Source: Providencia hangzhouensis
GTDB lineage: Bacteria; Pseudomonadota; Gammaproteobacteria; Enterobacterales; Enterobacteriaceae
DNA length: 64,000 nucleotides
Reading direction: 5' to 3'
Assembly: GCF_029193595.2 (NCBI RefSeq)
Contig: NZ_CP135052.1
Span: 930,001-994,000 of the forward strand
Of the stretch, positions 8,836 to 16,553 are shown one piece after another. Below the pieces are notes generated by a model. That model saw only the letters and a list, made by a program, of their open reading frames with translations, searched no databases and was not told the origin of the DNA. The translations under genes and the position numbers were made by a program. The stretch's first letter is position 1, and each line of letters starts with the position of its first letter.

Positions 8836-9226
8836 CCATAAGACCCATTATGCTAAACGAGCAAGTTTAGAGAATAAAACAGCCCGTTAGACATCATAAA
8901 ACCGCCTCAGCGCGTTTTTAGCAACGTTGAGATTGAATGCGAAAACACACTGAAATCGTCGAAAAACATAAACCTGTTTTGTGGTGATTAACGATTTAAC
9001 CAACCGAGTCAACGAGGGTTGTAGCCGAATCAATTAGGTAAAAGACACGTGGTCATGTCTGTCTATTTGAGGGATAAAACTTTCTTCTACTACGCCAGAT
9101 TAGCTTGTGAAAAATATTTAAAAGTTCATTCGGAAGACTTAGCTAGCGTAAGTAATTTATTATCAAAAATGCAAATGTCATAAAATAGGCTTCTATTACA
9201 TTAATAGACAATTGAATAAACATAGT
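8836..9226. repeat. Direct repeat R2, copy A (decayed toxin-tail/immunity module)
   Basis: This segment matches 11971-12476 in the same orientation. Compared with that copy it has lost about 140 bp, removing the 5' part of the immunity gene between about 9082 and 9088. The toxin-tail frame also carries an extra stop. Both copies contain a minus-strand open stretch ending NLNVAKNALRRFYD-stop, which could be the 3' end of a transposase; I cannot name it. The surrounding 8748-9330 gap holds no intact gene. Confidence 0.7.
9089..9183 (+). pseudogene. Immunity gene 3' remnant
   Basis: This short frame, [20 protein letters not shown] and onwards, ends SKMQMS-stop. It corresponds to the last 31 codons of the immunity gene at 12219-12460. 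The upstream part has been deleted, so no start remains. It is the second of three copies of this immunity tail in the island. Confidence 0.7.
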
Positions 9227-9227
9227 C

Positions 9228-9287
9228 GGCTAACTTACTATCAAAAGGTAAGATCATTACGCTTTCAGACCATGATATTAAATTAGG
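9228..9287 (+). pseudogene. Short TpsA-derived fragment
   Basis: About 60 bp resemble nucleotides 3079-3137 of the intact tpsA gene, ending in a shared HDIKL/RDIKL-coding stretch, but are more diverged than the fragment at 6905-7033. It lies immediately before the toxin tail at 9307-9546, as expected if that tail was once attached to a haemagglutinin stalk. Confidence 0.45.
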
Positions 9288-9306
9288 CTTAATATCTCAA
9301 AATTAA

Positions 9307-9546
9307 CCCCCCATCATAGAAAAAGATCAGTTGCATGCCTCTGCGACTAACAAATTGGTTGAGGAAATTAATAAATTAAATTCTAAATCACAAGCCGAGA
9401 AGTTTGCAGTTGGGATTGGTGCTTATGATCCTTCTATGGAGAAAACAGCATTTGGGTTTAGTAATGGTAAAGTCAGTGCGGAACTCGTTATGTTTTTATT
9501 GCTTTATGTGAAAAAAAATGGCTTACTAAAGCCAAATGCTACATAA
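9307..9546 (+). pseudogene. Displaced CdiA-CT toxin C-terminal fragment
   Basis: The open frame runs from a stop at 9304 to the stop at 9546 and encodes PPIIEKDQLHASATNKLVEE followed by KFAVGIGAYDPSMEKTAFGF and a terminal KKNGLLKPNAT. The only in-frame start candidate is a TTG at 9331. The GIGAYDP...AFGFSNG pattern looks like the end of a polymorphic toxin domain; I cannot assign the enzyme class with confidence. With no secretion stalk it is an orphan module. The gene at 9556 starts 9 bp after it, the spacing typical of a toxin/immunity pair. Confidence 0.55.
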
Positions 9547-9555
9547 GGAAATCGC

Positions 9556-9951
9556 ATGAAACACCAAATAATCATGAGAATAATTGGATCTGAACAGGGG
9601 TTAATCACGAAAGACCTTTCAAATTCAAAAAATGATGCGATCCTAATTAATTCAATTAGTTATTCTAGAGAAAAAGATGAAAATGGCACTCCAATTCTAC
9701 GATTGACGATTGATAAAGATTTGGGGCACTCAACCAAATTTATCTTTGATGCTATCAAAAACGATGAAAAAATAGATATTACTCTTAAATATTTTATTGA
9801 TGGGGAAGAACCTTCTATTATCAATTATAACAATGTCATTATTGACAGTATACAATCGTTATTTTGTGCTGAAGGATTCAATTTCGATGATAACCTTGCG
9901 ATAAGACAAGGTAAACCGTATGAATTAATTCAAGTGATTTCATATAATTAA
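9556..9951 (+). CDS. Hcp-like small protein or immunity protein of the displaced module
   Basis: This 131-residue soluble protein has no signal peptide and a good AAGGAA ribosome site. Position 9 bp after the toxin fragment suggests an immunity protein. By eye its N-terminus (IIMRIIGSEQGLITKDLSN) parallels that of the Hcp protein encoded at 11374-11853 (IIYLTLKGNKQGLISKGCSS). Later ILINSIS and LTIDKD segments line up with ILINELS and KPIDKS. It may therefore be a divergent Hcp-fold protein. Which reading is right needs a profile or structure comparison. Confidence 0.5.
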   Translation: MKHQIIMRIIGSEQGLITKDLSNSKNDAILINSISYSREKDENGTPILRLTIDKDLGHSTKFIFDAIKNDEKIDITLKYFIDGEEPSIINYNNVIIDSIQSLFCAEGFNFDDNLAIRQGKPYELIQVISYN

Positions 9952-10060
9952 GTATTATAACCTTGATGGTGATTATTATAAATCACCACCATCAAAATGA
10001 AAAACAAGACTATTTACACCAATTAAGATAAAAAGCTATATATTAGTATCAGAGGTCATA

Positions 10061-10390
10061 GTGAAAATAAGAAATATAGATAAGTTAAATAAAAATGACT
10101 TTATCAAACTTAGTTCAATTCATTCATCCATTGGAAAAGGGGATGATTTTGATTCATGGTTTGAAGAATCAGTATCAAGTAAAAAGATTCCCAAAATATT
10201 GTATTTGATTTATATTATTAACTATTTAACTCTTGTTTTTTTTATGGGGGCACCATTAATTCTATCACTAATACCTTTAACAATCGCATATTTAATCCCT
10301 GTATTAATGGTTTTATTTATAGACTCAGTAAATAGTAAAATACCTTTTTTATTTTATCTATCCATAAAATTTAAACTTTTAATTCACTAA
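10061..10390 (+). CDS. Small two-helix membrane protein
   Basis: It starts with GTG six bases after AGAGG and encodes 109 residues: a polar N-terminal 40 residues, then two adjacent transmembrane helices (about 43-64 and 67-87), and a short basic tail. I recognise no family. It converges with the DUF4225-like gene, only 24 bp separating their ends. Small double-helix membrane proteins often serve as immunity proteins against membrane-active effectors, but here the gene is on the opposite strand from the likely effector, so this is speculative. Confidence 0.5.
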   Translation: MKIRNIDKLNKNDFIKLSSIHSSIGKGDDFDSWFEESVSSKKIPKILYLIYIINYLTLVFFMGAPLILSLIPLTIAYLIPVLMVLFIDSVNSKIPFLFYLSIKFKLLIH

Positions 10391-10414
10391 TGAAAATAAA
10401 AAAATTATAAAATA

Positions 10415-11395
10415 CTAATTTTCGTCACTATGTAATTCAAGAATCAATTTCAATTTTATTGCTGATGCTGTTAATGAATATAATAACATTGGCTTATTTC
10501 CTATAGCTAATTTTCTTTTATAATTTTCACTAGTCCATCTTTCTATTCTAAACCCGACGTTATCTGGAAAATAGCGTTCAAAAAAACCTAATTTTCTTAA
10601 TCCTTTAGAAGTTTTTGTTGGTAATTGTCTTATTTCAGTTCTTTTCTTTGGATCAATAATTTTAAATGCTCCAAAACCGATATAAAGATTATTTACAAAA
10701 TCAACATCATAATAAATTTTCTTAGCTGTGATGCTATCTCCACCTAATGCTATAGTACCTTGTTCTATTAAAAATTTAACTGGATCTTGTCTAAAGTTTA
10801 TTTCACCATCAGTTAACTCATACGTAATATCAGAAATACCTTGATATACACGACCTCCACCATAGGCCATGCTTATCGCACCGGACGTTTTCATTCCGTG
10901 ACTTCCAATTGTTTTACCTATTCTATAACTAAAAATACCAACTGCTGTTTGAATTGCACCACCTAATATATCAAGGCTCTTGTCACCATAAAAAAGCCAG
11001 CCTTCACCAAAATAAGACCTAGTTGCATTATATAGTTCTTTACTTGCCTTTCTTAATTGGGAATACGCTAATTTTTCTGATTCATATTCGAGTTTAATTT
11101 CCTCAGTGTATTTATATATATCGGGCCAATTCCCCGTTGAACCTATATTCTCTCTAAACCAATCCCGAGTGCTATCTACTCGTTGATGCCTAGCATTATT
11201 ATTATACAGTGCTATATTAAAATCAGCTCGGATCAACCTTATAACTTCATTTATTTCACTTCTGTAACCTTGTTTACAGTAGGGGTCGTCAAGAAAATAC
11301 CTTGCAGATAACTCAGATATTTTTCTTAATTCATTTGCATACCATTCAAAGGTCTCTTCTGGGCTAGAGAACATTAAAAGCTCCTTTCTTCCCAT
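10415..11395 (-). CDS. DUF4225-like putative T6SS cargo effector
   Basis: This encodes 326 residues with no signal peptide. A helical N-terminal half (1-140) precedes a Gly-rich hydrophobic stretch around residues 145-200 (SLDILGGAIQTAVGIFSYRI). That stretch resembles the membrane-inserting segment of DUF4225 proteins commonly encoded just after hcp genes. Its 5' end overlaps the hcp 3' end by 22 bp, so the two are translationally coupled. It is probably an effector delivered by the T6SS tube. No immunity gene follows it on the same strand before the convergent gene. Family assignment is by motif memory. Confidence 0.6.
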   Translation of the reverse strand: MGRKELLMFSSPEETFEWYANELRKISELSARYFLDDPYCKQGYRSEINEVIRLIRADFNIALYNNNARHQRVDSTRDWFRENIGSTGNWPDIYKYTEEIKLEYESEKLAYSQLRKASKELYNATRSYFGEGWLFYGDKSLDILGGAIQTAVGIFSYRIGKTIGSHGMKTSGAISMAYGGGRVYQGISDITYELTDGEINFRQDPVKFLIEQGTIALGGDSITAKKIYYDVDFVNNLYIGFGAFKIIDPKKRTEIRQLPTKTSKGLRKLGFFERYFPDNVGFRIERWTSENYKRKLAIGNKPMLLYSLTASAIKLKLILELHSDEN

Positions 11396-11853
11396 ATACT
11401 GTATGTACTAGTACCAGCAATAACATGCTCCCAGGTAACCGATTTAAATCGAAACGATACAGACTCTTCTGGTTGGGCTTGATTGTGAGTAACAGAATTA
11501 GGATAAAAACAATTTAGGTCAACAATTGAGGCATCTGTCAGTTTTATTTTATAATACAGCTCTAACCCACCATTCATTGATGTTCTATAAAAAGTAAAGT
11601 CGCACGTTAATATCTCACTCGATGTTAATGCTTGAGAAAGTAGTGGGGAAGACTTATCAATTGGCTTACGAATACTAATAGGCTGAAAACTGACATTTTG
11701 ATGCATCGATAAATTAGAAGACAACTCATTAATAAGAATTTCGTTTTCGTGTCCCTTTTGATACTTGTTTCCGATAGAATCTATCGATGAGCATCCTTTC
11801 GAGATTAAACCTTGTTTATTTCCTTTTAGCGTAAGATAAATTATATTCGCCAT
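11374..11853 (-). CDS. hcp: T6SS Hcp family protein (orphan)
   Basis: The 159-residue protein starts MANIIYLTLKG and contains the SPLL segment after KPIDKS, DFTFYRT, YYKIKLTDA and a terminal TWEHVIAGTSTYSIWEER. These are features of the Hcp hexameric-ring protein of the Salmonella/Proteus Hcp group. Hcp rings stack into the tube fired by type VI secretion and carry or fuse to effectors. I chose the ATG at 11853 because it matches family N-termini; an upstream ATG at 11931 adds 26 unconserved residues. No sheath, baseplate or VgrG gene is nearby, so this is an orphan hcp-effector cassette dependent on a T6SS elsewhere. Confidence 0.85.
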   Translation of the reverse strand: MANIIYLTLKGNKQGLISKGCSSIDSIGNKYQKGHENEILINELSSNLSMHQNVSFQPISIRKPIDKSSPLLSQALTSSEILTCDFTFYRTSMNGGLELYYKIKLTDASIVDLNCFYPNSVTHNQAQPEESVSFRFKSVTWEHVIAGTSTYSIWEERSF

Positions 11854-11970
11854 TTTAAGCATTCCCTTTGTCATTAAAAACCAATATAGATAGTTCACAA
11901 TACCATATACATTACTTAAGTTAAATATCATGATTTAGCATAGATTGCGTTTACCTTGATTTTAAAATTT

Positions 11971-12476
11971 CCATAAGACCTATTATGTTAAACTGGCGAA
12001 CTTAGTGTCTAAAACACCCGTTAGGCATCATAAAACCGCCTCAGCGCGTTTTTAGCAACGTTGAGATTGAATGCGAAAACACACTGAAATCGTCGAAAAA
12101 CATAAACCTGTTTTGTGGTGATAGACGATTTAACCAACCAAGTTAACGAGGGTCGTAGCCGAATCAATTAGGAAAAAGACACGTGGTCATGTCTGTCTAT
12201 TTGAGGGATAAAACTTACATGAGGGGAGAAAATAAGAGTGCTAATTTTGCTTGTGAGTATGATGGATTTTTAGATGATATGATTTTTAAAGAGGGTGTTT
12301 TTTTGCAATAAGTTATCCTCCAGAAAAAGAAGATGAAATAGTCGTCAGTGAAGAAACTTGCTTTTACTATGCCAGATTAGCTTGTGAAAAATATTTAAAA
12401 GTTCATCCTGAAGACTTAGCTAGCGTAAGTACTTTATTATCAAAAATTCAAATGTCATAAAATAGGATTCTATTGC
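11971..12476. repeat. Direct repeat R2, copy B
   Basis: This is the longer copy of the repeat at 8836-9226. It holds a possible 25-residue toxin tail (12134-12211, ending RGHVCLFEG-stop), an 8-bp gap and an immunity gene (12219-12460). It runs into repeat R1 copy B, so copies of the same module lie in direct orientation about 3.1 kb apart. Confidence 0.7.
12219..12460 (+). pseudogene. CdiI-like immunity gene with a single-base frameshift
   Basis: The frame starts ATG after GAGGGAT and runs MRGENKSANFACEYDGFLDD to a TAA at 12309-12311. The continuation, [18 protein letters not shown] to the end SKIQMS, is in another frame. Adding one T to the T7 run at 12298-12304 would give one intact 80-residue protein. 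The small acidic product and its position after a possible toxin tail fit a CdiI immunity protein. The break could be a real inactivation, a phase-variable tract or a sequencing error. Confidence 0.6.
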
Positions 12477-12843
12477 ATTAATAGATAATCGAATAAACAC
12501 AGGCGGAGGCGGCTATAATTTTAGCCGCCTGTGAATTCTTATCGACACATTTTAGGTAATGTTTCTTTTTTGGGGCTACTTACCCAGTAAGTGTAAGAAA
12601 TGGATATGTTTTTCGTATTGGTCTAGGATATCGTGAATGATCTGCTCTTTTGCCCAGCCCATCACGTCATAATCTTGCCCACCTTCTTTTAAGTGAATTT
12701 CAGCGCGATAGTAGCGTTGCTCCTCGCTCTTTTCATCATCACTTTCTGTCCCCATACCCGATAACGCAAATGACGGTTGAATATAGTAACGGAGGCGAAC
12801 TTCGTATAAAAAGTTCATATCTTCGCCTAAATCCACTTCAAAA
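12412..12843. repeat. Direct repeat R1, copy B (at the native betT locus)
   Basis: This is the counterpart of 6388-6813, including the 3' end of the immunity gene, the terminator and the last 89 codons plus stop of betT. The two copies are in the same orientation and their starts are 6,024 bp apart. The betT part of this copy continues into the full gene, which marks it as the ancestral position. Confidence 0.85.
12507..12530 (-). terminator. betT terminator
   Basis: A nine-base stem (AGGCGGCTA / TAGCCGCCT) with a 6-base loop lies 45 bp past the betT stop. A duplicated AGGCGG beside the stem offers an alternative pairing that is absent from the copy at 6474-6503. Confidence 0.55.
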
Positions 12844-14582
12844 CCTATTCGGTCATCTTTATCAGTATGGATATGGCATACAGTACCTTGCTTAGCCAGT
12901 TCTTCAGATACCATTTCCATTGATGGCTTCACAGATTCTTCCATAAAGCGTTTAACATGCGCGCGTTTAGGGAAATATACGATGTTACGCAAGCGTCGCT
13001 GCCACGGAATAGGGTTACGGCTGGCAGTTGGTGCAATGGTCGCTAACTGTTGGCTATCGCGCTTATAGGCATCGACTCTTAAGGCTTTGAACAAGCCATA
13101 AATGGAGGCGAGCAAAACGACAGCAAAGGGAAGAGCACTCGCAATTGTCAGTGTTTGTAACGCTTGGAGACCACCTGCGAGTAACATTGTTATCGCAACG
13201 ATACCCATTAAACCCGCCCAAAAGATACGTTGCCAAACAGGGGTATTAGAATCGCCGCCTGAAGCTAAAGTATCAACCACCATTGCTCCTGAATCCGCTG
13301 AAGTCACGAAAAACACAATGACCATTAGCATAGCAAAGAAAGATAAAACCGAAGAGAATGGAAAATAATTAAGGAATTCAAACAAAGCGAGAGATACGTC
13401 TGCCTGAACAGTTTCGGCTAATAAGGTTGCGCCTTTATTTTTAATTAAATCAATCGCTGTGTTACCGAAGAATGTCATCCACATTAAAGTGAAGCCAGCA
13501 GGGACAAATAATACCCCCATGACAAATTCACGAATACTACGACCGCGAGAGATACGGGCAATAAACATACCGACAAATGGCGACCAAGATAACCACCATC
13601 CCCAATACAGTAGTGTCCAGCCGCCTAACCAATTACTTGATTTGGGTTCATAGGCATAGAGATTGAAGGTTTTATTGACGATCTCTGAAAGGTAGCCACC
13701 TGTATTCTCAACGAAAGATTTTAAAAGAAGCACAGTTGGCCCTAAAGCAACGATTAATACGAGCAATAGAAATGCGAGGCCAAGATTGAGTTCCGATAAG
13801 ATACGGATACCTTTATCTAGCCCTGAAACAACGGAAATTGTTGCAAGCCCTGTAAAAATGATGATCAAAGCCACCTGTACGGTTTCGCTGACTGGTAAAC
13901 CAAATAAATGGTTCATCCCAGCGTTAACTTGCAGTACACCGAAGCCTAAAGATGTTGCAACACCAAATACCGTCCCTACTACTGCAAATACATCAACTGC
14001 ATGGCCTATTGGGCCATAAATACGCTCACCAATAATGGGGTAAAGGGCAGAGCGTAATGTGAGAGGGAGACCGTGGCGATAGCTAAAAAACGCTAAAATT
14101 AATGCGACAATGGCATAGATAGCCCAAGCATGTAACCCCCAGTGGAAGAACGTTAAGCGCATGGCTTCTTTTGCGGCTTCAACGGTTTGCGGTTCACCTA
14201 CAGGTGGGTTGAGGTAGTGCATTACGGGTTCTGCAACCCCAAAAAACATTAGCCCAATTCCCATACCTGCTGAGAAAAGCATGGCAAACCACGAGACATA
14301 GCTAAAATTGGGTTGGGCGTGGTCAGGGCCTAATTTTATTTGCCCATAACGGGAGAGTCCCAGATAAGTCACACTCAAAAGAATAATAGCGACGGCTAGA
14401 ATGTAAAACCAGCTAGCATTATTGAATAAGTTTTGCTGAAGATGACTTAGATGAGATTCTGCGACTTCTGGCATCAAAGCGGCAAAGCCAACGATAACCA
14501 AAATAATAACGGCAGAGCTATAAAATACAGGGGGACTAATTTTAGAACGAATTTTTTTAGAATCAGTATCAATTTGACTCAT
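12576..14582 (-). CDS. betT: BCCT family choline transporter BetT
   Basis: This high-affinity, proton-driven choline importer of the inner membrane supplies choline for glycine-betaine osmoprotection. At 668 residues it is close to E. coli BetT (677). It has 12 predicted membrane helices in residues 20-500, the BCCT signature region GMGIGLMFFGVAEPVMHYLNPP (about residues 105-126), the Trp-rich WLGGWTLLYWGWWLSWSPF segment and the long cytosolic C-terminal domain typical of BetT. That tail acts as an osmotic sensor in the family. No betIBA genes are in the window, so choline oxidation, if present, is encoded elsewhere. Its last 89 codons are duplicated at 6546-6813. Confidence 0.9.
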   Translation of the reverse strand: MSQIDTDSKKIRSKISPPVFYSSAVIILVIVGFAALMPEVAESHLSHLQQNLFNNASWFYILAVAIILLSVTYLGLSRYGQIKLGPDHAQPNFSYVSWFAMLFSAGMGIGLMFFGVAEPVMHYLNPPVGEPQTVEAAKEAMRLTFFHWGLHAWAIYAIVALILAFFSYRHGLPLTLRSALYPIIGERIYGPIGHAVDVFAVVGTVFGVATSLGFGVLQVNAGMNHLFGLPVSETVQVALIIIFTGLATISVVSGLDKGIRILSELNLGLAFLLLVLIVALGPTVLLLKSFVENTGGYLSEIVNKTFNLYAYEPKSSNWLGGWTLLYWGWWLSWSPFVGMFIARISRGRSIREFVMGVLFVPAGFTLMWMTFFGNTAIDLIKNKGATLLAETVQADVSLALFEFLNYFPFSSVLSFFAMLMVIVFFVTSADSGAMVVDTLASGGDSNTPVWQRIFWAGLMGIVAITMLLAGGLQALQTLTIASALPFAVVLLASIYGLFKALRVDAYKRDSQQLATIAPTASRNPIPWQRRLRNIVYFPKRAHVKRFMEESVKPSMEMVSEELAKQGTVCHIHTDKDDRIGFEVDLGEDMNFLYEVRLRYYIQPSFALSGMGTESDDEKSEEQRYYRAEIHLKEGGQDYDVMGWAKEQIIHDILDQYEKHIHFLHLLGK

Positions 14583-15005
14583 AACAACCTTCTTTTGTTT
14601 TGTTTTATTTTATTTTTGGCATACCGATATCGACAAATATGCAGCGAGCTGTCCTTCTTAATGAAACAATGAATAATTGCGAAAAATTTCCCCTAAGGAA
14701 ACGAGATAGAAAGAACAATAATATGGTGTTGAGGGCAGGCTAAACTGCCAAAAATAGCGATGAAACCCGGGTCTTTATCACCTTCATAAGTTAAAAAATA
14801 GGCGGTTATACTGCCATGATACGAGTGAATGATCAACAATATCGGGAAATAACATTAAATAGAGGATAAAAATATCATGTTAATTATCATTAAATTAATA
14901 ATTAACAGTGCAGTATTTACATGTTTTACCAATAAGTTAACGCAAATGAGTGAAAGTAAGTACTAGATAAGTAAAAACCTTAGATAAATGGAGGTGGAAA
15001 TGTGA
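14583..15005. other. Intergenic region upstream of betT
   Basis: This 423-bp gap must contain the betT promoter on the minus strand. It is AT-rich, with no ORF, repeat or convincing operator that I could pick out. Confidence 0.4.
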
Positions 15006-15272
15006 TTAGCGTAATTGGCTATCCTTACTGCCACGCCGATTATAGCCACTAAATGTAGATTGTTTTTTATCTAATTCATTTTGGCAGTTGATACAGAATT
15101 TAACGCCGGGTAATGCTAAACGGCGAGCCTCAGGAATTGCCTCACCACACTCTTCACAAAAATCGGCACTTTCACCTGAGTGCAATTGGCGACGAGCTTT
15201 CGCTACCGCATCATCAAGAGTGGCATCAATTTGTTCTTGAACAGCATCTTCATTTGCCCAACCATTTGCCAT
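15006..15272 (-). CDS. ybiI: DksA/TraR-type zinc finger protein YbiI
   Basis: This small cytosolic protein of the DksA/TraR C4 zinc-finger family has cysteines at positions 39, 42, 60 and 63 from the chosen start (CEEC...CINC). Its C-terminus, SGYNRRGSKDSQLR, is nearly the same as in E. coli YbiI, and the length (88) is identical. It lacks the long coiled coil of DksA, so a classic RNA-polymerase secondary-channel role is uncertain. Two ATGs occur in tandem; the second matches the E. coli start and has better spacing from the GAGG ribosome site. Confidence 0.9.
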   Translation of the reverse strand: MANGWANEDAVQEQIDATLDDAVAKARRQLHSGESADFCEECGEAIPEARRLALPGVKFCINCQNELDKKQSTFSGYNRRGSKDSQLR

Positions 15273-15347
15273 CATTCACCTCTGTTTGATTAAATATTGA
15301 CCTATATACCAATATAGAGGCGAGAAAATTTAATTCAAGGGCAATTA

Positions 15348-15785
15348 TTACTCTAAAGATAATGTCATATAAATGTGGTCCATTCCCTCTTCATCATACA
15401 TTTCTCCCTCAGTTTGGTACCCCAGAGTATGGTAAAAATCAATGGCAGTATATTGCGCTGAAAGAGCTATTTTATGGTAATGATGAGAACGGCCATATTG
15501 CTCTACAAATTTCATTAATTCACGTCCTAGCCCTTTACTTCGGTGTGATTTTTGTACTGCGACACGGCCAACTTTGATAAGATTGTCTTCAAGTAGTACA
15601 CAACGTAATACTGCAGCTGGCTGCCCATCTAAATACAAAACGACATGTAATGCGGACTCATCATATTCATCGACATCGATATCAGCGGGAAACCCCTGTT
15701 CTTGAGTAAAAACTTGTTGGCGCAGGTTGAAAGCATCAGTAAGGAGTTCTGGGTTTGTGTACCCCATGCTATGTTTAATTTGCAT
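15348..15785 (-). CDS. GNAT family N-acetyltransferase
   Basis: The 145-residue protein covers a single GNAT fold that uses acetyl-CoA. The pyrophosphate-binding motif is RVAVQKSHRSKGLGRELM, with the R..G.G core at about residues 82-87. A beta-4/alpha-4 region, ALSAQYTAIDFYHTLGY, completes the site. The C-terminal GEMYDEEGMDHIYM strand resembles YjcF/ElaA-type members. The substrate cannot be deduced. It appears to be a single-gene unit between ybiI and the lipoprotein. Confidence 0.85.
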   Translation of the reverse strand: MQIKHSMGYTNPELLTDAFNLRQQVFTQEQGFPADIDVDEYDESALHVVLYLDGQPAAVLRCVLLEDNLIKVGRVAVQKSHRSKGLGRELMKFVEQYGRSHHYHKIALSAQYTAIDFYHTLGYQTEGEMYDEEGMDHIYMTLSLE

Positions 15786-15877
15786 TAGTTTTCCTGGTAG
15801 CTAGCGAATAAGAAACATAATTATATCGTGGAATGGCGAAAGAGTTAGGTGGGTTTTGTTGTTTTTTTGCACCAAAT

Positions 15878-15908
15878 AAGAATGCAGGCATTTAAAGCCC
15901 ACATTCTT
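15878..15908 (-). terminator. Stem-loop downstream of the lipoprotein gene
   Basis: An AAGAATG/CATTCTT outer stem with a GC/GC inner pair closes around an AT-rich loop 20 bp past the lipoprotein stop. The T-tract on the minus strand is weak, so this may be a transcript end stabiliser. Confidence 0.4.
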
Positions 15909-15928
15909 GAAGGGAACTGAGCGGAAAA

Positions 15929-16258
15929 TTATTTTTTATTGGTTTCTGCGTCATTTTCTGCTTTGAGCGATTCCGTTTTTTCTTTCATATCGGTTGCGAC
16001 TTCGTCAGCTTTATTAATCGCATCTGTTTTAACTTCTTGGCTCAGTTCTGACGCATTTTGTTTTAACTCTTCAGCTTTATTTTGCGCATCTTTCGTTAAT
16101 TCATCAGCTTTTTGTTCACCATCTTCTTTTAATTGCTGGGCTTTTTCTTCAGCTTGTTTAACGGTGTCACTTGGTTTGGATGAGTCATCACAACCTACGA
16201 TAACTGTAACAATTCCCGCGAAAAGAAGTGAAGTGATGAGTTTTATATTCATAAACAT
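15929..16258 (-). CDS. Small coiled-coil lipoprotein
   Basis: The 109-residue precursor has a lipobox ending VIVGC, with the lipidated cysteine at residue 23. Residue +2 after cysteine is Asp, the classical Lol-avoidance signal, so inner-membrane retention is predicted. The mature chain is highly charged. It is built of 11-residue-like repeats (KADELTKDAQNKAEELKQNA) with no Gly or Pro in most of its length, giving a long amphipathic helix like apolipoprotein or LEA repeats. Function is unknown; an envelope stress or spacer role is a guess. An ATG at codon 3 is an alternative start. Confidence 0.75.
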   Translation of the reverse strand: MFMNIKLITSLLFAGIVTVIVGCDDSSKPSDTVKQAEEKAQQLKEDGEQKADELTKDAQNKAEELKQNASELSQEVKTDAINKADEVATDMKEKTESLKAENDAETNKK

Positions 16259-16553
16259 ATCCTTAGCACGATGCTGGTAAAAATGTTATTAAAGCTCGAT
16301 ATTGGCATAATCGCCAATGTGTATATTTAACTATAGTTGAAATTAAGTGAGTTATAAAATAATTAGGTAAAAAACTGAAATCGTTATATTTTTTTTGATT
16401 GTAAACTCAAGTGAATGCTTTTTTTTGGAAAGTCATCTCTTGTTCCATGCTATAGAGTTATAAAATATAGAAAACCAAGCTAAACTGTTCGAACTTATTA
16501 TTAAATAAATAATGAAAACAAATGTATGGCTTAGATAACAAAGGAATAGCATT

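Noticed and set aside
11854..11931. N-terminal extension of Hcp
   Set aside because: These 26 residues are hydrophobic and not seen in Hcp proteins; the ATG at 11853 gives the standard start.
12650..14019. Plus-strand frames within betT
   Set aside because: They are shadows of a long conserved transporter with no independent signals.
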